Shown here piece after piece: positions 23,721 to 33,639 of a stretch of 64,000 nt of DNA. Every line of letters starts with the position of its first letter. Within the stretch, counting starts at the first letter, position 1. Under the pieces are notes generated by a model that ran no database searches, was not told where the DNA came from, and saw only the letters and a program-made list of their open reading frames with translations. The translations under genes and the position numbers were made by a program. This DNA is from Methylobacterium aerolatum (GTDB lineage: Bacteria; Pseudomonadota; Alphaproteobacteria; Rhizobiales; Beijerinckiaceae): assembly GCF_022179085.1 (NCBI RefSeq), contig NZ_BPQE01000002.1, positions 62,001-126,000 of the forward strand, read 5' to 3'.

Positions 23721-26543
23721 TCACTGCCCCAACCGCTCCAGCAGAGCGGGCACATGGACCTGATCCGCCTTGTAGTTGCCGGTCAGCGTGTAAATCACGA
23801 TGTTGACCCCACCCCGGAAGGCCATCTCCCGCTGGCGCTGGTCGCCGCCGGTGATCGGATAGAGGGGTTCGCCCCGGCGCCCGACGGCCCAGGCGGCGGC
23901 AAGGTCGTTGCTGGTGATGATGATCGGGCTGACCCCGTCGCCCGCCCGCGCCGGGCGGCGCTCCCCGCCCTCGGCGGCGGGGGGCAGCGTCTCGACCCAG
24001 GTCTGGCCCGTGGCGTAGCGGCCGGGGAAACTGTCCACGAGGTAGAACGCCTTCGTCAGAACGTGGTCGGCGGGGACCGGCTCCAGTTCCGGCACCTCCA
24101 GGGTGGCGAGCATGGTGCGCAGGTAGGTCGCCTCCGGGCTCGGCGGGCCGCCGGGGCGGTTGGTGAGCGCGTCGCGGGTGTCGAACAGCACGGTGCCGCC
24201 GTTGCGCATGAAAGCGTCGATCTTGCGGATCGCCGCCTCGGAGGGCTGCGGCCGGTTGGCGGCGATGGGCCAGTAAATCAGCGGGTAGAAGGCCAGCTCG
24301 TCCTTCGCAGGATCGAGCCCCGCCGGCTCGCCGGGTTCCAGCGCGGTGCGGGCGGCGAGCATCTGGGTCAGGCCGGTGAGCCCCGCGCGGCTCGCCTCGT
24401 CCACGGCGGCATCCCCGGTGACGATGTAGGCGAGGCGGGTGATGAGGGCCGATTCGATGCCGTTCGGCCGGTTCGCCGCCGGCTGCTCCGCCCGCGCAGG
24501 AGGCGCCGGAAGGGCGAGGACGAAGGCGGCGATCAGCAGGGCGGCCGGGCGCCCCCTCAGGCTCCGCAGCCGCCCGAGGAAGCCGCCGAGCCACAACCCG
24601 GCCAGGGTGTCGAGGACGAGGAAGAGCAGCGCGGCGCTGAACAGACCGGGCCGGAGATCGACGGTCTTCGCCCCGGCGAGCGTGCCGGTGCCCACCGCGC
24701 CGAGGGGTGCGAAATCGAGGGCGGCGAGACGGTCGTCGGGCTTCAGGGGGTTGACGCTGATCCCGCCGTCCGGCGGGCCGTAGAAGCCCGGCGGATGCTC
24801 GCGGCTGCCCCGATCCGCGTAATCCGCCGGAACGGCGGTCGCGGAGGCCGGGGGGGAGCCCAGCACCCCGAACCCGTCGAGGGTGGCCCTCGGTGCCAGC
24901 ACCGCGACCCGGGCGCGGCTGCCGTCGGCGGCCTGGGTCCCCTCCGCCGGTCCGGCGCCGGCCAGGGCGACGACCCGCCGGAGCATGTCGATGAACAGGC
25001 CCGACAGCGGCAGGTTCGACCACGTGGTGTCGGCGGTGACGTGGAACAGCACGATGCGCCCCTGCCCCCGCTTCTGCGCGGTGACGATGGGCGTGCCGTC
25101 CTGCAACGAGGCCCAGGTCTTGCCCGGCAGGTCGCCGTCCGGCTCCGCCAGGATCTGCCGGCGCACGCCGATGTCGGCGGGCGGGGTCAGCCCGGCAAAG
25201 GGGCTCTCGGGCGGGAAGGGCGCCACGGTCTTCGGCGCATCCCAGGAGAGGGTGCCGCCGAGCGTCCGCCCGCCCCGGCGCAGGCGCACCGGCACCAGGG
25301 GGTCGTTGCCCGCCGCCAGCCGCGGCCCGGCGAAGCGCAGGAGGAGCCCGCCATCATCCACGAACTTGGCGATCCGCGCGGAGGTCTTGTCGTCGAGGGC
25401 GCCCACATCGGCGAGCACCAGCACCGACACTTGGTTGTCGAGGAGCTGGTTGATCGACTCCGACAGGCCGATCGCCCCCCGCGGCTGCTGCACGTCGGCG
25501 AAGGGGTCGAGGGCGCGGGACAGGTAGTAGAGGGGCGCCAGCAGCGGCTGCGACTGATCGAGGGTGCCGCCGAAGACGAGGCCGACCCGGCGCCGCCTGC
25601 CGCGCTCGTCCACGAGGCTCACCGCCCCCGCCGAGCGCTCGTTCGCGATCTCGATCCGGCTGATCCCGTTGCGGAGTTCCGTCGGCATGTCGAAGGCGAC
25701 CTCCGCGACCGTGGCATCGGGCTTGAGGGCGAAGTCGCGCTCGGCCAGCGGCAACCCCTTCTGGTCGAGGGCGCGCACCACGCCGACGTCCCGGCCGTTC
25801 GGCGCGGCGCGGAGCACGCGGGCGACGAGCTTGCCGCCCGCGTCCGAGGCGGCGAGGCCCAGCGCCGGCGGCCGGTCGGCCTTCAACACGGTGAGGGAGG
25901 CGCCCGCCCCGCCGACGAGGTCGCCGAGGCCCTTCACGAAACGCCCCGCGGCGTCGGCCGTCTCACCGGCCACCCCGTCGGTGATCCAGACGAGGGCGGC
26001 GGCGCGGTTCTTGTCGAGGAAGGTGCCGATGCTCTGAAGGTGCGGGTCGCGCGGCGACAGGTACGGGCGCGGGGCCAGCGCCCGCAGCCGCTCCAGGGCG
26101 GCGGCGGGGGTCTGCGCGTCCACGGGCGCGGCGGGCTCGGCGAGGCCGATCACGGCCACGGCGCGCCCATCGCGGGCGGCACCCTCGACCGCATCGGTGG
26201 CGACCCTCAGGCGGTCCCGCCAGTCGTGGGCGGCGGTGGCGCCGTTGTCGAGGAGCACGAGAAGGGGAGTCTTGCCGCCCCCGAACCCGGCGCCGCCGGG
26301 GCTCCAGACGGGACCCGCCACCGCCAGGATCAGGGCGGCGGCGATGAGCATCCGCAGGATCAGCAGCCAGGGCGGCGTGCGCGCCGGGGTCTGCCGCTGG
26401 GGCAGCAGGTCCGCCACGAGCGCCAGCGGCGGGAAATCGATGCGGCGCGGGCGCGGCGGCGTCACCCGCAGGAGGATCCACAGGGCCGGGAGGCCGACGA
26501 GGGCGGCCAGCGCGAGGGGGGCGGCGAAGGTCAATCCGAGCAT
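23721..26543 (-). CDS. DUF4159 domain protein with BatA-like N-terminus
   Basis: A 940-residue membrane protein. The N-terminal ~90 residues carry two helices and the RRIDFPPLALVADLLP segment of the BatA (aerotolerance) domain. A VWA-like region follows (LLVLLDNGATAAHDWRDRL), then an amidotransferase-like region (SVLVLADVGALDDKTSARI, GGLLLRFAGPRLA), further helices near residues 640-700, and a C-terminal DUF4159 domain from about 730 with LAFYPLIYWPIAANRPQPS, GGTVLFDTRDAL and GGVNIVIYTLTGNYKADQVHVPALLERL. It begins nine bases after the DUF58 gene. Function is unknown, probably together with the MoxR ATPase. Confidence 0.85.
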   Translation of the reverse strand: MLGLTFAAPLALAALVGLPALWILLRVTPPRPRRIDFPPLALVADLLPQRQTPARTPPWLLILRMLIAAALILAVAGPVWSPGGAGFGGGKTPLLVLLDNGATAAHDWRDRLRVATDAVEGAARDGRAVAVIGLAEPAAPVDAQTPAAALERLRALAPRPYLSPRDPHLQSIGTFLDKNRAAALVWITDGVAGETADAAGRFVKGLGDLVGGAGASLTVLKADRPPALGLAASDAGGKLVARVLRAAPNGRDVGVVRALDQKGLPLAERDFALKPDATVAEVAFDMPTELRNGISRIEIANERSAGAVSLVDERGRRRRVGLVFGGTLDQSQPLLAPLYYLSRALDPFADVQQPRGAIGLSESINQLLDNQVSVLVLADVGALDDKTSARIAKFVDDGGLLLRFAGPRLAAGNDPLVPVRLRRGGRTLGGTLSWDAPKTVAPFPPESPFAGLTPPADIGVRRQILAEPDGDLPGKTWASLQDGTPIVTAQKRGQGRIVLFHVTADTTWSNLPLSGLFIDMLRRVVALAGAGPAEGTQAADGSRARVAVLAPRATLDGFGVLGSPPASATAVPADYADRGSREHPPGFYGPPDGGISVNPLKPDDRLAALDFAPLGAVGTGTLAGAKTVDLRPGLFSAALLFLVLDTLAGLWLGGFLGRLRSLRGRPAALLIAAFVLALPAPPARAEQPAANRPNGIESALITRLAYIVTGDAAVDEASRAGLTGLTQMLAARTALEPGEPAGLDPAKDELAFYPLIYWPIAANRPQPSEAAIRKIDAFMRNGGTVLFDTRDALTNRPGGPPSPEATYLRTMLATLEVPELEPVPADHVLTKAFYLVDSFPGRYATGQTWVETLPPAAEGGERRPARAGDGVSPIIITSNDLAAAWAVGRRGEPLYPITGGDQRQREMAFRGGVNIVIYTLTGNYKADQVHVPALLERLGQ

Positions 26544-26552
26544 CGCGATCCC

Positions 26553-27461
26553 TCAGCCGCCACGGGCCATGACGAGGGTCGCGAGGCGCAGGGCCGCCTC
26601 GCTCGCCGGACGGTCGGTGCGGTGGACGGTCAGGGTCCAGCCCTGCCCGCGCACGATCTCCGCCAGCCGATCGCGGTGGGCGGCGATGCGCGCCCGGTAG
26701 CGGTCACCCCAGGCCCCCGCGTCACCGATATCGAGGCTGGGCGCCCCCTCCAGGCCGTGCAGCACCGCCTGGCCGCTGAAGGGAAAGGTCTCCTCGATCG
26801 GGTCGGCCACGAGGAGCAGGTGCCCCCGGCTCCCGGCGGCGGCGAGCCCCGACAGGGAGGCGGCGATGCGCTCCGGCGGGGTGAGGAAGTCGCCGATCAG
26901 CACCACCTCGTCGAACCGGGCGGGCTGGGCGTCGGGCGGCAGGTCCCGGTCGAGCCCGGCCCTGTCGGCCACGAGGGCCTGGGCGAGGTGCTCCACGATG
27001 CCCCGCGAGGCCCGCGCCCGCGTCAGGCCGAGCAGCCCGACCCGCTCGCCGCCATCCACGAAGGCGTCGGCCAGGGCGAGGCCGAGCACCAGCGCACGCT
27101 CGATCTTCGAGGCTCCGGCGAGGTCCGAGGCGAAGGCCATGGAGGCCGAGCGGTCGATCCAGAACCAGATGTTGTGGGCCGCCTCCCATTCCCGCTCGCG
27201 GACGTAGAGCCGGTCGTCCCGGGCGGAGCGGCGCCAATCGACCCGCGCGGCGGCCTCGCCGGTGACGAAGGGCCGGAACTGCCAAAAACTCTCGCCGGGC
27301 CCGGCGCGCCGACGCCCGTGCAGCCCGTGCGCGAGGAGGCTGGACACCTGCCGCGCCTCCAGCACGAGGCGGGGCATCCTGGCCGCCAGCGCGGCCGCGC
27401 CCTCGCTCTCCCGCCGACCGGGGCGGCGCGTCTCCGCCGCGAGGGCCTTCGTCGCCACCAA
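26553..27461 (-). CDS. DUF58 domain protein (VWA-like)
   Basis: A 302-residue cytosolic protein. The DUF58 core is seen as GPGESFWQFRPFVTGEAAARVDWRRSARDDRLYVREREWE, followed by a VWA fold with the metal-site motif DRSASM (D-x-S-x-S) near residue 117. DUF58 proteins are constant partners of MoxR AAA+ ATPases. It starts two bases after the moxR stop and ends nine bases before the DUF4159 gene, so the three are surely one operon. Binding partners are unknown. Confidence 0.88.
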   Translation of the reverse strand: MVATKALAAETRRPGRRESEGAAALAARMPRLVLEARQVSSLLAHGLHGRRRAGPGESFWQFRPFVTGEAAARVDWRRSARDDRLYVREREWEAAHNIWFWIDRSASMAFASDLAGASKIERALVLGLALADAFVDGGERVGLLGLTRARASRGIVEHLAQALVADRAGLDRDLPPDAQPARFDEVVLIGDFLTPPERIAASLSGLAAAGSRGHLLLVADPIEETFPFSGQAVLHGLEGAPSLDIGDAGAWGDRYRARIAAHRDRLAEIVRGQGWTLTVHRTDRPASEAALRLATLVMARGG

Positions 27462-27463
27462 GG

Positions 27464-28480
<1,017 letters not shown>

Positions 28481-28608
28481 GCCGATCTTCGTCTCCTCAT
28501 GACGCCGCGAAGATGATGTCGCGGAAGGGGCGGAGTGTGGGCCCGTTCCGGGGCGGCTGGCAAGGTCGGGATCGCCGCACGCCTTTCCGTGATTGCCCCC
28601 CGGCATTT

Positions 28609-28704
28609 CGTCATCGCGAGCGACGGCGACGCGATCCAGGGACGCGCCACCATCGATCGGCGGCCCTCGGCTCCTGGAATGCGTCGCTCCGCTCGCGAGG
28701 ACGG
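28609..28704. repeat. Dispersed inverted repeat, family A, copy 6
   Basis: CGTCATCGCGAGCGACGGCG...CGATCCAGGGA and CTCCTGGAATGCGTCGCTCCGCTCGCGAGGACGG are the two arms. It sits in the 259-base gap between the moxR-type gene and the stop of the AI-2E family gene. Confidence 0.8.
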
Positions 28705-28739
28705 CTTCGCCTCCCGGCCGGCGGGCCGGTCGCGTGCCC

Positions 28740-29900
28740 TCACGCCCTCCGGTCCTGCCCCTCGGTGAACTCCCGCCACAGCAGCACCAGGGCCGCCATC
28801 ACCGCCGGGCCGAGGAACAGGCCGAGCAGCCCGAAGGTCTCGACCCCGCCTAGGATGCCGAGCAGCACCCACAGGAAGGGCAGCTTGGTGGTGCCGCCGA
28901 TGAGCGCCGGGCGGATGAAGTGGTCGGCGACGAAGGTGACGACGAGGCCCGCCGCCGCCACGACGAGGGCCGCCGTCACCGAGCCCGCCGCCACGAGAAG
29001 CAGCGCCGCGATGGCGATGGCGAGCGCCGCGCCGAAGGGGATCATCGCCGCCACGGCGGTGAAGGCGCCGAGCAGGACCGGATGCGGCACCCCGGCGAAG
29101 TAGTAGACGATACCGAGGATCACGCCCTCGCCCAGCCCGACGAGGACCAGCCCGTCCACGGTGCCGTGGACCGACGCCACCATCTGCCGGCCGATCCGCT
29201 CGCCGCGGGGCCCGAACAGCCGGTCGCAGGCGGTCAGCGCCTGCCGCCGCACGGTCTCGCGCTCGCGGAAGAGGAAGAACAGGGCGACGAGGCTGAAGCC
29301 GAACAGGACGAGGCGGTGGACCACCTCCCGGCCGACGTTGCGCCCGGTGCCGATCACCGTTCCGTTGTCGAACCGGCGCAGGATCTCCGAGCCCGCCTTG
29401 GCGTGGCCGAGATTGTCGTTCCACCACGCCGTGGCCTGGGCGGCGCCGTAGGGCAGCCGGTTCAGGAATTCGGGGGCGGGGATGCCGCTCTCCTCGGCCT
29501 TGCGCACGAACTCGGCCACGTCGTGGGCCTCCCGCGCCGCCTGGACGCCGAGGACGACGAGGGGCACGAGGAAGACCAGCGCGACGGCCAGCACCGCGAG
29601 GCTCGGCAGCAGGATGTTGTGGCCGGTGCGCGGGAAGGCGCGTTCCAGCCGCGCGTAGAGCGGCCCCAGCGCGATGGCGAGGACCACCGCCCAGGCGAGC
29701 GCCGGCAGGAACTCGTGAAGGATCCAGATGCCGAGGGCGGCCAGCGCCAGCACGAGGAACACCCGGGCCACGCCCTGCCCCTTCGCCCGCTCCACGGGCG
29801 GAAGGTGGGACGGGTCCGGCCGGGTCTCCGAGAGGGGCCGGGAGGGCGGCACGGGTGCCGCCAGGGGCTGCATGGGCGGCGACAGGGACTGGGACTTCAT
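28740..29900 (-). CDS. AI-2E family membrane transporter
   Basis: A 386-residue inner-membrane protein of the AI-2E exporter family (TqsA/YdiK/PerM-like) with about eight helices. After a ~40-residue Pro-rich cytosolic start come LVLALAALGIWILHEFLPALAWAVVLAIALGPLYARLE, a soluble loop, and the conserved C-terminal GVETFGLLGLFLGPAVMAALVLLWREF. Members export autoinducer-2, osmolytes or Na+/H+ in different species; the substrate here cannot be inferred. It diverges from acpXL across a 328-base region. Confidence 0.85.
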   Translation of the reverse strand: MKSQSLSPPMQPLAAPVPPSRPLSETRPDPSHLPPVERAKGQGVARVFLVLALAALGIWILHEFLPALAWAVVLAIALGPLYARLERAFPRTGHNILLPSLAVLAVALVFLVPLVVLGVQAAREAHDVAEFVRKAEESGIPAPEFLNRLPYGAAQATAWWNDNLGHAKAGSEILRRFDNGTVIGTGRNVGREVVHRLVLFGFSLVALFFLFRERETVRRQALTACDRLFGPRGERIGRQMVASVHGTVDGLVLVGLGEGVILGIVYYFAGVPHPVLLGAFTAVAAMIPFGAALAIAIAALLLVAAGSVTAALVVAAAGLVVTFVADHFIRPALIGGTTKLPFLWVLLGILGGVETFGLLGLFLGPAVMAALVLLWREFTEGQDRRA

Positions 29901-30228
29901 CCGCCTACTCCGATTCGCACGCCGCCGGTCCGCGCCGGGCGGGCGTGACGGCGACGGCTCCGATACGCCTCCCGTCGCCCGCCCGCCAGCGCGGGCCGAC
30001 GGGGGATGATCCTCCGTGCCGTGGTCCGCCCAACGCGCGCCACCCGGCTAAGGTTGCCGCACCGGAACCCCTCGTGTAGAGGTCCGCGCACCCGCAGGCG
30101 GCGCGTGGCGGGCCGGTGTTCCGGTCCCGCCCCGGCCGCTTCACGGCCCTGAGGTATGAGACGCCGGTCGCCCGGCGCGGGGGCACCTCCCGGCCGAACC
30201 GGAACCCGTTCAGAGCCCACGAGAAACC
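29901..30228. other. Divergent intergenic region between the AI-2E gene and acpXL
   Basis: No gene is seen in these 328 bases. The right part should hold the acpXL promoter; TTGCCG at 30054-30059 and TAGAGG at 30077-30082 lie 17 bases apart and are a weak candidate. The left part is very GC-rich without a clear repeat or hairpin. Confidence 0.55.
30054..30082 (+). promoter_or_regulatory. Weak candidate promoter for the acpXL operon
   Basis: TTGCCG and TAGAGG with a 17-base spacer, about 146 bases before the acpXL ATG. The -10 element is poor, so this is a suggestion only. Confidence 0.3.
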
Positions 30229-30537
30229 ATGTCCGACGATCCCGCCACCGGCAGCGCGACCTTCCAGCGCGTCGCAGACATCATCGCCGAGACGGCCGAC
30301 ATCGAGCGGGACAAGATCACGCCCGAGAGCCACGCCATCGACGATCTCGGGATCGACAGCCTCGCCTTCCTCGACATCGCCTTTGCCGTGGACAAGGCCT
30401 TCGGCATCAAGCTGCCGCTGGAGCGGTGGACGCAGGAGGTCAACGAAGGCAAGGTCCCGGCCGAGCAGTACTTCGTGCTGAAGAACCTCTGCGCCCGGAT
30501 CGACGCGCTCGTGGCCGAGAAGGCCGCCAAGGCCTGA
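30229..30537 (+). CDS. acpXL: Acyl carrier protein AcpXL
   Basis: A 102-residue specialised acyl carrier protein that carries the very-long-chain (C28-type) omega-1-hydroxy fatty acid for lipid A in Hyphomicrobiales. The 4'-phosphopantetheine site is [11 protein letters not shown] (Ser44). The Trp-containing [26 protein letters not shown] tail distinguishes AcpXL from the housekeeping AcpP. It leads a unit with the FabZ-like and KAS-like genes, as in rhizobia. Confidence 0.93.
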   Translation: MSDDPATGSATFQRVADIIAETADIERDKITPESHAIDDLGIDSLAFLDIAFAVDKAFGIKLPLERWTQEVNEGKVPAEQYFVLKNLCARIDALVAEKAAKA

Positions 30538-30625
30538 ACCGGCCTCATGCCGCGCTCCGCCCGAAAGGACGGAGCCGCCTCCGCGCTTCGCCCGGAAGCC
30601 TGAGTGCCCCACAGTCCGGACCGCC

Positions 30626-31108
30626 ATGCGCCTTGAATACTTCGAGATGATCGACAGCGTGGTACGGCTCGACCGTGCCGCCGGACAGATCGAGGCCACG
30701 GCCCGGGTGCCCGAGGCGAGCCCCGTCTTCGAGGGGCATTTCCCCGGCCATCCGCTGGTGCCGGGAGTGCTGCTCACCGAGACGATGGCGCAGGCCTCCG
30801 GCTACCTGATCCTCGCCCATCTCGGCTTCGAGCGGATGCCCTTCCTCACCGGCGTCGACAAGGCGCGGTTCCGCAGCTTCGTCGGCCCCGGCGCCACCCT
30901 GTCGGTGAGCGCCACCCTGGAGCACGACGGCTCCGGCTACGCGGTGACGAAGGCCGCGATCCGTCACGACGGCAAGGCCCTCTGCGACGCGGAACTGCGC
31001 TTTCGCACCATGCCCTTCCCGGACGGGCTCGACGGGCCGATGCGCCAACGCGCCGAGGCGATCGGCCTCCTCGCGCTCGCCGGGCTCGGCGGGGGAGCGG
31101 CCGCGTGA
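30626..31108 (+). CDS. 3-hydroxyacyl-ACP dehydratase FabZ-like, of the AcpXL pathway
   Basis: A 160-residue hot-dog dehydratase expected to remove water from 3-hydroxyacyl-AcpXL during very-long-chain elongation. The catalytic His38 lies in FEGHFPGHPLVPGV and Glu52 in LLTETMAQASGY, both as in FabZ. The C-terminal ~25 residues go beyond the usual fold. It follows acpXL by 88 bases and overlaps the next gene by the GTGA arrangement. In rhizobial clusters this gene is called fabZXL; the assignment here rests on neighbourhood. Confidence 0.88.
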   Translation: MRLEYFEMIDSVVRLDRAAGQIEATARVPEASPVFEGHFPGHPLVPGVLLTETMAQASGYLILAHLGFERMPFLTGVDKARFRSFVGPGATLSVSATLEHDGSGYAVTKAAIRHDGKALCDAELRFRTMPFPDGLDGPMRQRAEAIGLLALAGLGGGAAA

Positions 31109-32244
31109 GCCGGCCCGTCGTCGTCACGGGGATCGGGCTGGTCTCCTGCGCGGGCGAGGGGCCGGAGGCGCACCTGGCCGCCCTGGACGCGGGCGCGCCG
31201 CCGCGCCTCGATGCCGGGAGCTTCGCGCCCTATCCGGTCCATCCGGCCCCCGCCATCGCGTGGGACCGGCAGATTCCCAAGAAGAGCGACCAGCGCCAGA
31301 TGGAGGCGTGGCAGCGCCTGGGCGTCTACGCCGCCGGCCTCGCCCTCGATTCCGCCGGCGTGAAGGAGGATGCCGCCTTCAAGCAGTCGCTGCACCTCGT
31401 GGTGTCGGCGGGGGGCGGCGAGCGCGACTACGCGGTGGACGGCACGATCCTCACCGGCCTGCGCGATGCGGCCGATCCCGGCGCCTTCCTCAACGAGCGC
31501 CTGCAGAACGATTTGCGGCCGACCCTCTTCCTCGCGCAGCTCTCCAACCTGCTCGCGGGCAACATCGCCATCGTCCACGGCGTCACCGCCGCCTCGCGCA
31601 CCTTCATGGGCGAGGAATCGGCGGGGGTGGACGCCCTGCGGATCGCCCAGGCGCGGATCGCCTCGGGCCAGAACGAGACCATGCTGGTGGGTGGCTCCTA
31701 CAGCGCCGACCGGCCGGACGTGCTCCTCGTCCACGCGATGGGTGGGTTCGCCTTCAAATCGGCCGGGGACGGCGCCTACGCGCCGGTCTTCGGCCGGGGG
31801 GCTCCGGGCGGCTTCATCCTGGGAAGCTGCGCAGCCTTCCTGCTCCTCGAATCGACCGAGCACGCGGCGGCCCGGGGGGCCACGCCCCTCGCCCGGCTCG
31901 ACGCGGTGGCGAGCGGTCGCACCCGCCGGGAGCCCGGAGCGGTCTCCGAAGCCCTCTCCGCGCGGTGGACCGAATCGGGCACGGCCGCGCCGGACACAGT
32001 GATCTCCGCCGCCACCGGCGTCGCGCCGATCACGGCGGAGGAGGACGAAACCCTGCGCCGCCTCGCCCCGGCGGCCCGGCGCATCGCGCTCGGCGATCTC
32101 GTCGGCCACGGCCTGGAGGTCGCCGCCCCCTTCGCCGCCGCCCTCGCCGCGGTGCTGCTCCGGGACGGCCGGGCGAAGGATGTCGCCGTCACCACCGTCG
32201 GCCATCGCCGCGGCGAGGGCGTGCTGCGCCTGACGGCGGCCTGA
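31105..32244 (+). CDS. Beta-ketoacyl-ACP synthase homologue lacking the catalytic cysteine
   Basis: A 379-residue member of the KAS I/II fold, placed like fabF2XL of rhizobial acpXL clusters. The fold is clear from PVVVTGIGLVSCAGEG, ETMLVGGSYS and the C-terminal GDLVGHGLEVAAPFAAALAAVLLRDG. Ungapped alignment to FabF puts GEESAG (169-174) over the active-site TACTSG, so Glu171 replaces the nucleophilic Cys. The first catalytic His motif (AHGTST in FabF) reads AATGVA here, while the second His (GHGLE) is kept. It may be a chain-length factor-like partner rather than an active synthase. GTG start, overlapping the stop of the dehydratase gene. Confidence 0.85.
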   Translation: MSRPVVVTGIGLVSCAGEGPEAHLAALDAGAPPRLDAGSFAPYPVHPAPAIAWDRQIPKKSDQRQMEAWQRLGVYAAGLALDSAGVKEDAAFKQSLHLVVSAGGGERDYAVDGTILTGLRDAADPGAFLNERLQNDLRPTLFLAQLSNLLAGNIAIVHGVTAASRTFMGEESAGVDALRIAQARIASGQNETMLVGGSYSADRPDVLLVHAMGGFAFKSAGDGAYAPVFGRGAPGGFILGSCAAFLLLESTEHAAARGATPLARLDAVASGRTRREPGAVSEALSARWTESGTAAPDTVISAATGVAPITAEEDETLRRLAPAARRIALGDLVGHGLEVAAPFAAALAAVLLRDGRAKDVAVTTVGHRRGEGVLRLTAA

Positions 32245-32286
32245 TCCGGCGGGATCACACCCGGGGGCTCCTGCGCGCGGCGCCCC

Positions 32287-33639
32287 TCACCCACCCCCGA
32301 ACCGCACCTCCACCCGGCACCCGCCGCCGGGGGCATCGGTGACGACGGCCGTGGCGCCGTGCACTTGGGCGATGGCCGCGACGAGGCCGAGCCCGAGGCC
32401 GTGGCCGGCGGTGTGGCGGGCCGCGTCGGCCCGGTAGAACCGGCGGAAGACCTGCGCCCGCTCCGGCTCGGGGATCCCCGGTCCGGTATCCTCCACGGCC
32501 AGGACGGTGTGCGCGCGTCCGCCCTCCACCAGGACGCGCACCTCGCCTCCCGGCGGGGTGAACTTGATGGCGTTGTCGAGGAGGTTCGCCAGGACCTCGC
32601 CGCAGAGGTCCCGGTCCCCCTGGATGACGGCCGGGCCGCCGACGGCGCGCAGGCGGAGGCCGCGCTCCTCCGCCAGGGGCTCGAACAGCTCGACCGCCTC
32701 GGCGGCCAGGGCCGCGAGGTCGAGGGGGCCGAAGGCGGCGCGGCGGCGGGAATCCTCCATCTCGCCGATCCGCAGGACGGCGGTGACCATGCCGAGCGTC
32801 TGATCGATCCACGCGAGCCCCTGATCGACGGAGAGGCGCAACTCCTCCAGGGAGCGCGCCTGGTCGCGGCTGCGCTCCAGGCGGGTGCGCAGCCGCGTGA
32901 GGGGCGTGCGCAGGTCGTGGGCCACCGCGTCGCCGACGCTGCGGATCTCGGCCATGAGGTGCTCGATGCGGTCGAGCATCCGGTTCACGTTGCGGGCGAG
33001 GCGGGCGAACTCGTCGTCGCGCGCGCCCACCGGCAGCCGGTGGCGCAGGTCCCCCTGCATAACCCGATCGAGGGCGGCCTCCGTGGCGGCGAGGCGCCGT
33101 CGCCCCCTGTCCGCGAGGAAGAGGCCGCCGGCCATGGCCAGCACGAGGGTCGGGGCGAGGGCGAGGCCGAGGGCCCGCAGGGTCATGTCCCGCATCCGGT
33201 CGAGCTCGTCGGCATCGTGGCCGATGAGCGCGGTGTCGCCGTTCGGCAGGGAGAGGGCGGCGGCCCAGATCACGTCGTCGAGGCCGCGCCCCGCGAGGGC
33301 GATTCGGGCCGGGACCCGCACGGCATCGCCATCGCGCGACAACCCGGCGGGAAACGCGGCGACGTTGCCGAGCCGGGGGGTGCCATCCGGCGCGAACACC
33401 CCGCCGTAATGGGTGGCGTGGGGATCCATGGCGATCCACGTCTCGACCCGCGTCGTCGTCAGGGCCGGGTCGGCGGCGGCGGCGCGGATCTCGAGGCGGA
33501 GCGTCTCGGCCAATTCGTCCCGCAGCAGGCCTGCCGTCTGCCAGTAGACGAAGGCGAAGAGCGCGGCGGCGAACAGCACCGTCCACAGGGCGATGCCGAG
33601 CGCCCAGCGGAAGGCCGTGGAGCGCAGGAGGTCAGCCAT
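32287..33639 (-). CDS. Two-component sensor histidine kinase (EnvZ/CusS-type)
   Basis: A 450-residue inner-membrane kinase with two helices (about residues 10-34 and 155-176) around a ~120-residue periplasmic sensor. A HAMP linker follows (RRRLAATEAALDRVMQGDLRHRLPV), then the H-box AVAHDLRTPLTRLRTRLE with His241, the N-box NLLDNAIKFTPPGG, and G-boxes DTGPGIP and GHGLGLGL. The start overlaps the stop of the response regulator gene by eight bases. Adjacent metal-efflux genes suggest metal sensing, but the genes diverge and this is inference. Confidence 0.92.
   Translation of the reverse strand: MADLLRSTAFRWALGIALWTVLFAAALFAFVYWQTAGLLRDELAETLRLEIRAAAADPALTTTRVETWIAMDPHATHYGGVFAPDGTPRLGNVAAFPAGLSRDGDAVRVPARIALAGRGLDDVIWAAALSLPNGDTALIGHDADELDRMRDMTLRALGLALAPTLVLAMAGGLFLADRGRRRLAATEAALDRVMQGDLRHRLPVGARDDEFARLARNVNRMLDRIEHLMAEIRSVGDAVAHDLRTPLTRLRTRLERSRDQARSLEELRLSVDQGLAWIDQTLGMVTAVLRIGEMEDSRRRAAFGPLDLAALAAEAVELFEPLAEERGLRLRAVGGPAVIQGDRDLCGEVLANLLDNAIKFTPPGGEVRVLVEGGRAHTVLAVEDTGPGIPEPERAQVFRRFYRADAARHTAGHGLGLGLVAAIAQVHGATAVVTDAPGGGCRVEVRFGGG

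Noticed and set aside
28481-28606. A longer N-terminus for the MoxR ATPase
   Set aside because: The extension is low in complexity and covers part of the repeat region; the ATG at 28480 starts the conserved part.
28740-29900. Calling the AI-2E family gene a quorum-sensing exporter
   Set aside because: The family covers several substrates; no lsr or luxS gene is near.
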